A stretch of DNA of 64,000 nucleotides from Candidatus Gastranaerophilales bacterium (GTDB taxonomy: Bacteria > Cyanobacteriota > Vampirovibrionia > Gastranaerophilales > Gastranaerophilaceae): NCBI GenBank assembly GCA_944323155.1, contig CALURL010000001.1:179256-243255 (forward strand). Reading direction: 5' to 3'. This document shows positions 37,751 to 45,216 of the stretch, one piece after another (position 1 is the first letter of the stretch; the number at the start of each line of letters is the position of its first letter). The notes beneath the pieces are model-generated. The model saw nothing but the letters and a program-made list of their open reading frames with translations, made no database searches and had not been told where the DNA came from. The position numbers were made by a program, and so were the translations under genes.

Positions 37751-37754
37751 CAAT

Positions 37755-39347
37755 TTATCTCAATAATTCCTGTTTTCTTTGTTCCACTTTTTCATTATGA
37801 ATTTTATTTTCGTTAAGTCTGTTTTTAACGAACCCGTAAAGTAAATAAATTATAGCGCCAACGCCGAGCCATACAGGGAATAACAAAGCTGAACTTGATG
37901 CCTGCATAGATTTATAAATCATCAAACCGCCGCAGCAAATAATTCCAAGAGCAGGAGTTATAGGCGAAAATGGGACTTTAAAAGGCCTTGGTCTTTCTGG
38001 ATCTGTCTTACGCAAAATTAAAACCGCAACACAAACAATTATGAATGATGTAAATGTTCCGTAATTACATAATTCAGCCGCTACATCAAGGTTTAAAGTT
38101 AATATTCCGACAACTGCCAGTAAGCCGACAGTCCATGTTAAAAGTGCCGGAGTTTTGAATACCGGATGAAGTTTTTGAAAACGCTGAGATATAAAATGAT
38201 CTCTGCTCATTGCATACAAAATTCTTGTTGCAGCCATTTCTAATACAAGCAAAACTGAAGTTAAACCGGCTAATGAACCTATTGAAATCAAACCGGCAGC
38301 CCAGTTCATATGAAATAATGACATGCAATATGCCATAGGAGCTTTCAAAAATCCAACAGGCACAGCAGAACTTGTATCCTGTAAACCTGTTAATACTAAA
38401 GCAACAGAAACATAAACAATTGTTGTAATTATCAGTGAACCGATAATTCCTATTGGTAAATCTTTCTGCGGATTTTTACATTCTTCAGCAGCGGTTGCAA
38501 GCGCGTCAAATCCAATATATGCAAAGAAAATTAAAAATGCGCCGGCAAAAATTCCTGCAGCACCGTTAGGCGCAAAAGGCGTCCAATTTTCAGGTCTTAC
38601 ATAAAAAGCACCGGCAACTACAAACAACGCAATTACAGCAAGCTTTACAAAAACCATTATTCCTGCCATTTTTGTTGAGTCTTTTGTACCTTTTACAAGA
38701 ATCGCTGTTATTAATAATACAATTAAAATTGCCGGTAAATTAATACAAATTGGAAGTCCAAAAAGCTTTGGAACAAATGTATCAGGGTTATCAGCGACAA
38801 TTTTACTTGCACTAAATACATCATTTACAAGCCAAACAGGCGGATTAGCAAGCCATGATGGCAATATTTTTTCAAAACCGTTCAAAAATTGTACAAGGTG
38901 GTTAGACCATGCGCATGCTACAGCAATAAATCCAATTGCATATTCAAGCATCAAAACCCAACCAACCATCCAGGCGGCAAATTCACCTAAAGTTGCGAAT
39001 GTATATGTATAAGCACCGCCTGCAACCGGAATCATAGTTGCAAATTCAGAGTAGCAGAGCGCTGAAAATATACATGCAATAGCTGCAATTACCATTGAAA
39101 CAATAAGAGCAGGGCCTGCACCAATACTTGAAGTTGCAGGGTTACCAGCCGCTGCAATACCGACTACCGCAAAAATTCCTGAACCAATAATCGCACCAAC
39201 ACCAAGAATAATTAAATCCCATACTCCTAGTGTTTTTTCTAAACCTTCTGATTTTGCATCTGCAAGCATTTCGTCAGGATTTTTAATTCTTGTAATAGTC
39301 TTTAAAAAATTGCGAGTAAATGTCGCACGGTGAAATTTTTCTGCCAT
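37755..39347 (-). CDS. APC-superfamily amino acid permease (CAT/YfnA-like), copy 2
   Basis: 530 residues, about 12-14 helices, with ILGVGAIIGSGIFAVVGIAAAG, FFAYIGFDALATAAEECKNPQKDLPIGI and LRKTDPERPRPFKVPFSP. It is closely similar to copy 1 over the full length. It starts 15 bp downstream of glyQ, so glyQ and the two permeases probably form one transcript. Glycine or another small amino acid would suit that arrangement, but the family usually carries cationic or branched amino acids, so this is only a hint. Confidence 0.9.
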   Translation of the reverse strand: MAEKFHRATFTRNFLKTITRIKNPDEMLADAKSEGLEKTLGVWDLIILGVGAIIGSGIFAVVGIAAAGNPATSSIGAGPALIVSMVIAAIACIFSALCYSEFATMIPVAGGAYTYTFATLGEFAAWMVGWVLMLEYAIGFIAVACAWSNHLVQFLNGFEKILPSWLANPPVWLVNDVFSASKIVADNPDTFVPKLFGLPICINLPAILIVLLITAILVKGTKDSTKMAGIMVFVKLAVIALFVVAGAFYVRPENWTPFAPNGAAGIFAGAFLIFFAYIGFDALATAAEECKNPQKDLPIGIIGSLIITTIVYVSVALVLTGLQDTSSAVPVGFLKAPMAYCMSLFHMNWAAGLISIGSLAGLTSVLLVLEMAATRILYAMSRDHFISQRFQKLHPVFKTPALLTWTVGLLAVVGILTLNLDVAAELCNYGTFTSFIIVCVAVLILRKTDPERPRPFKVPFSPITPALGIICCGGLMIYKSMQASSSALLFPVWLGVGAIIYLLYGFVKNRLNENKIHNEKVEQRKQELLR

Positions 39348-39362
39348 TTATTTTCCTTATAT

Positions 39363-40238
39363 TTATTTTTTACAAAGAGGAAATCCCATTTCTTCTCTTT
39401 GGGCTACATACAATCTTGCAACGGCTGAAGCCATTGTTCTTACTCTATTTATAAAATTAATTCTTTCGTCTTTGCTTATAACGCCTCTTGCATCTAACAA
39501 ATTGAATGTGTGAGAGCATTTCAAGACATAGTCATATGCAGGAAGCACCAGTTTTGCATTAATACAATTATCCACTTCCTTTTGATACAAATCAAACATT
39601 GTAAATAAACTTTTTGCATCAGATACTTCAAAATTATATTTAGACTGTTCAATTTCATTTTGTAAATAAATATCGCCGTATTTCAGGCTGTCATTCCACA
39701 TAATGTCATAAACAGATTCCTTGTTTTGCAAATACATTGCAATTCTTTCTAAACCATAAGTAAGTTCAAGCGCAACTGGTTTAACTTCAACACCGCCAAC
39801 CTGTTGAAAATATGTAAATTGAGTAATTTCCATACCATCAAGCCAAACTTCCCAGCCTACACCAGCAGCTCCTAAGGTTGGAGATTCCCAGTTATCTTCA
39901 ACAAATCTAACGTCATGTTCTTTCAGGTCAATTCCCATAGCTTCCAAGCTTTTCAAATAAAGTTCCTGAGCGTTATCAGGGGATGGTTTTAAGATAACCT
40001 GGAACTGGTAATAATGCCCTAATCTATTTGGATTTTCTCCGTATCTAGCATCAGTTGGACGTCTGCAAGGTTCAATCATTGCCGTATTCCATGGTTCAGG
40101 GCCGAGTGCACGCAAAAACGTTGCAGGGTTCATAGTAGAAGCACCTTTTTCAATATCATAAGGCTGCTGAATTATACAACCATAATCTGACCAAAATTTT
40201 TGTAAATTAAAAACCAATTCTTGAAAATTTAATGCCAT
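39363..40238 (-). CDS. glyQ: Glycine-tRNA ligase alpha subunit
   Basis: Alpha subunit of the bacterial alpha2beta2 GlyRS, which holds the class II catalytic core. The 291-residue protein has [36 protein letters not shown], the motif 2 region [27 protein letters not shown] and [12 protein letters not shown]. Normally glyS (beta subunit) follows directly; here two permeases follow and no glyS is in the window. ATG 40238 follows GGAATA. A hairpin with an A-run lies 40-60 bp upstream. No T-box is seen. Confidence 0.95.
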   Translation of the reverse strand: MALNFQELVFNLQKFWSDYGCIIQQPYDIEKGASTMNPATFLRALGPEPWNTAMIEPCRRPTDARYGENPNRLGHYYQFQVILKPSPDNAQELYLKSLEAMGIDLKEHDVRFVEDNWESPTLGAAGVGWEVWLDGMEITQFTYFQQVGGVEVKPVALELTYGLERIAMYLQNKESVYDIMWNDSLKYGDIYLQNEIEQSKYNFEVSDAKSLFTMFDLYQKEVDNCINAKLVLPAYDYVLKCSHTFNLLDARGVISKDERINFINRVRTMASAVARLYVAQREEMGFPLCKK

Positions 40239-40276
40239 ATCTATTATTCCAATATATTGTACTGTTTACACTTTTT

Positions 40277-40298
40277 AGCAGGCACTAGAATACCTGCT
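40277..40298 (-). terminator. Hairpin between pilin gene 7 and glyQ
   Basis: Minus-strand stem AGCAGG / CCTGCT with a 10-nt loop. The T-run is absent (AAAAAG follows), so it may be a weak terminator of pilin 7 or a leader hairpin of glyQ. Confidence 0.35.
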
Positions 40299-40410
40299 AT
40301 TACACGCTTAATTTATACTACGTCTAACAAATTTAAAAATCAAATTTATGTTTAAAAATATTAAGCAAGAAATGTGTTGCGATATTATAGAAAAACTTAA
40401 CTATAGAATA

Positions 40411-41222
40411 TTACCACACACCTCCATTCCATCTTTTCTTAACTTCATCAAAAGGCAGGTGAAGATAATCCTTATTACGATGTCTAACTATCCAAAATCC
40501 GCACGAAACACCTGCAGTCCAACTATGAGCGCTATTAACATCACAATAATTTGCAGTATCAGTCCAAAAATTTTCAAAATTTCCCGGTTTTAGCCGTTCA
40601 GGATTATTATAATCGAATGAAAAGAAAAACTGATCTTTGCCTAAAGTATTTGGGCCTTTTTTAGAATTTAAATCTACAGTAAAATCCCCATTGCCATATC
40701 CAAATACAATACATTCTCCGGATTTTAAACTAACCGCAGCTCTAGCTCAATATTCGCCATTAGAATTTGATGAATATTCTGTTCCATCAAGATAACGTGA
40801 TTTTTCCGGCCAGCAATTCTTCTTTCCAGTGTTAGCCCAATTGTCATTTTTGGGAAGAAAAGCCTCATTGACTTCAATATACGGTTTTATCATATATTCG
40901 TATAATTCCTTAGGCTGCGCAGCACCGCGTCTATTAGAACCCGTATCTGAAACATTAAAAATAGCCCAGTTCTCAAATGTGCCGTATTCACCCTGAACTC
41001 TACGGTATGCATTTTCTAAAACAGAATATACACGTAAATATGAAGTAACTAAAACCTTTTCTTGGTATTTAGCAATAAGAGTAGGTAGAGTTAATGCTGC
41101 GACAACACCTATGACTCCAAGAGTAATTAAAACCTCAGCAAGCGTAAATCCGCAAAAACGACACCAAAAGGAGACTAAGCCTGTGCCCCCCCCCCGTGAA
41201 CTAACCTTAATAATTTTTTCAT
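40411..41222 (-). pseudogene. Prepilin-like gene 7: OFF (G10) and with a TGA nonsense codon
   Basis: ATG 41222 follows AAGGAGTGC. MKKLLRLVH precedes G10 and GCA CAG GCT TAG. With 11 Gs it would read GGGGTGLVSFWCRFCGFTLAEV and run through LPTLIAKYQEKVLVTSYLRVYSVLENAY (shown in parts). At 40747-40749 the frame meets TGA (context SNSNGEY-stop-ARAAV), then continues through VDLNSKKGPNTLGKD to YLHLPFDEVKKRWNGGVW and TAA 40411. TGA is a likely TGG-to-TGA change. Other genes use TGA as stop, so recoding is unlikely. It is the closest relative of pilin 1. Intact it would be 270 residues. Confidence 0.85.
41186..41195 (-). repeat. Homopolymer G10 tract in pilin gene 7
   Basis: Ten Cs on the plus strand, nine codons after the start; OFF register with TAG four codons later. 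Confidence 0.95.
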
Positions 41223-41364
41223 AAATGCACTCCTTTATTTAATATATAACATTAACGATTATAAAAAAATATTGTATACTTTTGCAAGTATATCTATTTT
41301 ATCGTTATGGCTTTACAAATACAAATGCACACGATAACATAGATATAGAAAACAAGGAGAAAAT

Positions 41365-41883
41365 ATGGCTGACAAAATAATTATTTTTTCAGGGAAACAA
41401 TATTCCGGCAAAGACACCGTTGCAAAAATCATGTTACAAGCCATGCCGGATTTTAAACGATGTGCCATGGGGGATATTATAAAATTAACTTACGGCAAAG
41501 AAAAAGGTTTAACTTACGAAGAAATTGAAAAAAATAAACCGCTTTATAGACAGGATTTAATTAATTTAGGCAACTGGGGGCGTTCACAAGATCCGGATTA
41601 TTGGCTGAAAAAAATCATAGAGCAGGATGGCAATATAATGGTTACAGACGTCCGCGTCCAGCATGAATACGATGTCTTTAAAGCAGCTGGTGCAAAAACA
41701 ATCCGTGTAGAAGCTTCACGCGAAACAAGAGCCCAAAGAGGCGAACTTATAGGAGAAAACGATATTACGGAGACAGGACTTGACCACATTACAGATTGGG
41801 ATTATGTAATAGAAAACAATTCCGATTATGAATCACTTAATAAAAAAGTTCAAGAAATAATAAAAGAAATAAAAGAGGCCTAG
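41365..41883 (+). CDS. P-loop nucleotide-kinase-like protein
   Basis: A 172-residue P-loop NTPase with Walker A FSGKQYSGKDTVAKIM at residues 8-23, a second motif IMVTDVRVQHEYDVFKAAG with an Asp-Arg pair, and a lid-like RETRAQRGELIGENDITETGLDH. This pattern (GxxxSGKDT and DVR) resembles phage-type deoxynucleoside monophosphate kinases and the animal-type phosphomevalonate or dephospho-CoA kinases. The substrate is not clear. Start follows AAGGAG. It is single, closed by a terminator that begins inside its last codons. Confidence 0.8.
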   Translation: MADKIIIFSGKQYSGKDTVAKIMLQAMPDFKRCAMGDIIKLTYGKEKGLTYEEIEKNKPLYRQDLINLGNWGRSQDPDYWLKKIIEQDGNIMVTDVRVQHEYDVFKAAGAKTIRVEASRETRAQRGELIGENDITETGLDHITDWDYVIENNSDYESLNKKVQEIIKEIKEA

Positions 41884-41899
41884 AAAAGACCTCTTTTTT
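41871..41899 (+). terminator. Terminator after the kinase-like gene
   Basis: Stem AAAGAGG / CCTCTTT with T-run, overlapping the end of the kinase gene and facing the convergent response regulator, so possibly bidirectional. Confidence 0.8.
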
Positions 41900-41915
41900 A
41901 GTTATATTGCTTAAT

Positions 41916-42605
41916 TTAAACCATGCCTTCTTTGACAGCCTTAACAGCAGCCTGAACACGGTCATTAACACACATTTTTTGCAGAATTGAACAAACATGC
42001 GCTTTTGCCGTATGCACACTAACGATTAATTCTTTAGCAATTTCAGTATTACTCTTGCCGGATACCAGATGTTTCAATACTTCAAATTCTCTTTCTGTCA
42101 ATGGAACCCTGCCCTCGTTTTGAGATTTATTTGGAAGAAAACCAATATTTTCAACTTTTGGAAGAGAATTAAGCGCAAGCTGTGCAACCATAGGATCAAT
42201 CCAGCAAACACCGAGCGCAATATCTCTTACAACATCAGCAAGTTTTTGCGGGTCAATATCTTTCAGGCAATAGGCATTTGCACCGGAACTCAATGCTGCA
42301 ATTACTTCTTCAGCTCTGTCATGCGATGTGAGCGCAATAATTTTCGTATCAGGAAGAATTTCTTTAACTCTTAACATAGCCTCAATGCCATTCATGCCAG
42401 GAAGTCCCAAATCCATTAATACAACATTAGGTTTATGTTTTTCAATTAGTTTTAAGCCCTCAGTTGCATCCTCCGCCTCGGCAACGACGCTTATATCCTT
42501 ATTGGCATTTAATGCACATCTTAAACCAACCCTAGTCAACTTAAAGTCCTCTACGATAATAACTTTAAGAGGCTCACAACAATTTGCTAAATTTTTTTCT
42601 GCCAT
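41916..42605 (-). CDS. NarL/FixJ-family response regulator
   Basis: Two-component DNA-binding regulator, 229 residues. The receiver domain (residues 13-130) has acidic residues VIIVEDF, the phosphoacceptor Asp65 in VVLMDLGLPGMNG, Thr in ALTSHD and Lys in CLKDIDP. The LuxR-type HTH (about 162-229) reads LTEREFEVLKHLVSGKSNTEIAKELIVSVHTAKAHV in parts. No histidine kinase is adjacent, so its partner is unlinked. Start follows GAGGAG. The upstream region contains the inverted repeat CAACTA-CCTAT-TAGTTG, a possible binding site. Targets are unknown. Confidence 0.92.
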   Translation of the reverse strand: MAEKNLANCCEPLKVIIVEDFKLTRVGLRCALNANKDISVVAEAEDATEGLKLIEKHKPNVVLMDLGLPGMNGIEAMLRVKEILPDTKIIALTSHDRAEEVIAALSSGANAYCLKDIDPQKLADVVRDIALGVCWIDPMVAQLALNSLPKVENIGFLPNKSQNEGRVPLTEREFEVLKHLVSGKSNTEIAKELIVSVHTAKAHVCSILQKMCVNDRVQAAVKAVKEGMV

Positions 42606-42764
42606 AATCTCCTCATTTCTTTAGTACACTAATGTACAACTACCTATTAGTTGATAGACCATTTAATCTATTAATACTATTAATAGCAGTGGAATATTAA
42701 TAATCTATTACCAAGGTGGCTAATATTATTGTAAAAAATACAATTATTTTTATATATTTTGGAA

Positions 42765-42794
42765 TTGAAATTCCTTTATTGTGCATGCTATAAT
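42765..42794 (+). promoter_or_regulatory. Promoter of the GH13-like gene
   Basis: TTGAAA (42765-42770), 18-nt spacer and extended -10 TGCTATAAT ending at 42794, 32 nt before the start. Confidence 0.65.
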
Positions 42795-42826
42795 ACTTAA
42801 TACAGATACAGATGAGGGAGTATATT

Positions 42827-45112
42827 ATGCTAGAATTTTTATTCGGGAAGAAAAAAGAAAAAGAGGTTTTAAAGTCTATTGATATTAATGATTTTTATTC
42901 AAAAATAAAAAATCATTATAAATTTGATAACATATCTGATGATAGAAAAAATTACCTAAAAAATACTATTGAAAAATACGGTTACCTGCCTTACCCGCAT
43001 GTTAAGGCACTTGAAGAACTTTCAATAGAAGAAACTTTATTCGGTCTTGAATTGAAATGGCTGCAAAATGGAATATTCAAAAATGGAAGGTTTGAATTTG
43101 ATAATAACCAGATAAGTGTACTTTCAAGAAATCATGCAACTAATTCCGAATGGATACAAAAAGAAGGACATGACATTAAGCTTATAAACCTTGCAGGACT
43201 TGGTAATGGTAATATAACAAAAGAAACAGGGAAATTCTTTGACTGGCTTAAACAGCTTCTAATTCTTCCAACGGGAAACTTAGAAAATAATATATTTAAT
43301 ACAACAATATACTTGATTCCATTTCATCCAAGGGAGTTTGGATGTGCGTATCTTCCCAAAAGTTCTGATGTAAGCGAAAGTCTTCTTGATAAAAATATTC
43401 AACAAATTACAGGCATGGATGCAAAAGAACAGGTAAAAACATTTATTACACTTGCACAGCTTGCCGGTCATCCTGTTATCTATGACATATTGCCGCAAAC
43501 TGGAAGATTTTCTAAAGCTGTACTTGCAAATCCTGAAATTGCAAGATGGTTTGATATAACAAAATTATCAGAAAATATTGCAAAAGATATCGATAAAGTC
43601 GCAGAAGAGCTTTCTAAAACAACAGATCCTGACGATATTGAAGTTATAAAAAATATTTACAAACAATCCGGCGGTAATGGAGATTTAACAGAACACTATC
43701 AGGAAATTTACAACAAATTTGACTCTTCGATGAATGACATTAAGAAAAAATATTCAAATGCCATGCTGCTAAAGGCAAACCAGGCTGAAATTCACAAACG
43801 AGTAAGAGGAATTGTTGCAAAAATTCTTGGAGCAAAACAAAATAAAAATCTTACAGAACATGACATAACAAAACAAATTGATATTATTCAAGAACTAATA
43901 AAAGAAGGTTTGTGGCCTGCACCTGGCGGAGCATGGTGTTCTGCAGGAGTACCGGTTTATGACAAAATGAGCGATTGCGGCGGATATCCAACATTCAAGC
44001 ACTATGATTATAAAGGAGAAGATGTAACAGAATTTGCGAATCTTGATTGCCAAACACCTTATTACTTTTGCTTTTTAGAAGATGGAACATACAATAAGCC
44101 GGTTATTGAATATTTTGTAAATTACATGAAAAACTTACAAAAAGAATATAATTTTGACGGCTTTAGAGTTGATCACATAGACCACATTGTTGATAAAGTT
44201 TCCGAAAAAGATGGAAAACCTATAAGTTATAGAGCGCCAAGAGCTGTTCTTAATAAACTTAACTCTGCAATGAAGCAAGAAATTCCATATTTTGCAACAC
44301 TTGCAGAATATATGCTGTGGGATGACTTCCTGAAAGAATATCATCAGGATATGAAATTCGACCTTCTATGGGGAAATGACATAGTTTCACAATCTGAAAA
44401 AACACCTCAAAAGATTATGTTAGATAATCAACATCTAACAAATTACAATATCAAATTTAAACAGGGAGAAATGCTTTCTATTTTGAAAACATACAATAAT
44501 CAGGATGGTGAATTCAGGTGTATTGATCAATACCCGGGGCAGCTTGGAGAAAATGGAGCTTTATATAAATGGTTTAAATACAAATTTCTGCCAGGGGGCA
44601 AATTTGCACAAAGACCAGTACTTTATGTCGATGGAGATGAAAGTTACACAAGACACGGAATTGAGCATGCAATTGGAGAAGAAGTTTCAATGGCAAGAGA
44701 AAATAATGAAGCTTTTTTCAAAAAGTTCGACGCTATTGATAGATTTGTAAAATCAAATTCCATTATAACAGATGGTGAAGCGCAAATGATTATTCAGGAT
44801 GATGAAGGTTTTGCAGCATGGTTGATTTCAAAAGAACCTTTAAAAACAGCATTCTTAATAGTTTCAAACTATAAATATCCATCAGAAAAAGTTACAAAAA
44901 CTGATGAAAACGGAAATAATTATTCTGAAATAGTTGAAGGGAAAACAATTTATAACAAACAAATCCAACTTCCTGGGGATTATCAGATAGAAGAAGAATT
45001 TGTTTTTAATAATAAAGAATTTGAGTCGCAACCAGTAAACTTTGAAAATTCAAAACTTTCTTTTGAAAAGTTAGAACCAGCAGAATTCAAAATTTACAAA
45101 TTGACCAGATAA
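42827..45112 (+). CDS. GH13-like glycoside hydrolase / transglycosidase of unclear specificity
   Basis: A 761-residue cytoplasmic protein (no signal peptide). The centre contains the alpha-amylase family region II FDGFRVDHIDH (nucleophile Asp about residue 447) and region III TLAEYM (acid/base Glu about 493), with a substrate-side segment HPVIYDILPQTGRFSKA like region I. The usual region IV (x-x-H-D) is not obvious; RHGIEHAIGEE may stand in its place. It has a charged helical insertion of about 110 residues (DIDKVAEELSKTTDPDDIEVIK, in parts) and a C-terminal beta domain. It is unlike standard amylases, branching enzymes or maltosyltransferases. ATG 42827 is chosen because GAGGGAG precedes it. 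Confidence 0.7.
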   Translation: MLEFLFGKKKEKEVLKSIDINDFYSKIKNHYKFDNISDDRKNYLKNTIEKYGYLPYPHVKALEELSIEETLFGLELKWLQNGIFKNGRFEFDNNQISVLSRNHATNSEWIQKEGHDIKLINLAGLGNGNITKETGKFFDWLKQLLILPTGNLENNIFNTTIYLIPFHPREFGCAYLPKSSDVSESLLDKNIQQITGMDAKEQVKTFITLAQLAGHPVIYDILPQTGRFSKAVLANPEIARWFDITKLSENIAKDIDKVAEELSKTTDPDDIEVIKNIYKQSGGNGDLTEHYQEIYNKFDSSMNDIKKKYSNAMLLKANQAEIHKRVRGIVAKILGAKQNKNLTEHDITKQIDIIQELIKEGLWPAPGGAWCSAGVPVYDKMSDCGGYPTFKHYDYKGEDVTEFANLDCQTPYYFCFLEDGTYNKPVIEYFVNYMKNLQKEYNFDGFRVDHIDHIVDKVSEKDGKPISYRAPRAVLNKLNSAMKQEIPYFATLAEYMLWDDFLKEYHQDMKFDLLWGNDIVSQSEKTPQKIMLDNQHLTNYNIKFKQGEMLSILKTYNNQDGEFRCIDQYPGQLGENGALYKWFKYKFLPGGKFAQRPVLYVDGDESYTRHGIEHAIGEEVSMARENNEAFFKKFDAIDRFVKSNSIITDGEAQMIIQDDEGFAAWLISKEPLKTAFLIVSNYKYPSEKVTKTDENGNNYSEIVEGKTIYNKQIQLPGDYQIEEEFVFNNKEFESQPVNFENSKLSFEKLEPAEFKIYKLTR

Positions 45113-45128
45113 TTAATAAATAAAAAAT

Positions 45129-45158
45129 AAAAAATCCGAAAATATCTTCGGATTTTTT
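45129..45158 (+). terminator. Terminator after the GH13-like gene
   Basis: Perfect stem AAAAAATCCGAA / TTCGGATTTTTT with a 6-nt loop. Confidence 0.9.
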
Positions 45159-45181
45159 AACTTTTAACTGATGTAAAACAG

Positions 45182-45210
45182 TTGCCAGTTAAGAAATTTT
45201 GGGATATCCT
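45182..45210 (+). promoter_or_regulatory. Promoter of recN (leaderless geometry)
   Basis: TTGCCA (45182-45187), 17-nt spacer, TATCCT (45205-45210), then exactly 6 nt to ATG 45217. Confidence 0.5.
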
Positions 45211-45216
45211 AAAAAT

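Noticed and set aside
40239..40410. T-box leader for glyQ
   Set aside because: No T-box sequence (TGGNACCGCG-like) and no clear antiterminator; only one small hairpin.
40747..40749. TGA in pilin gene 7 read as a recoded sense codon
   Set aside because: mtaB ends in TGA, TGG is used for Trp throughout, and no other gene has internal TGA. A nonsense mutation is simpler.
6977..41195. All homopolymer lengths being sequencing or assembly error
   Set aside because: Not fully excludable without reads, but seven tracts at the same place in related genes, with conserved flanks, the same register and a conserved off-frame stop, cannot arise from error. Only the exact lengths could be wrong.
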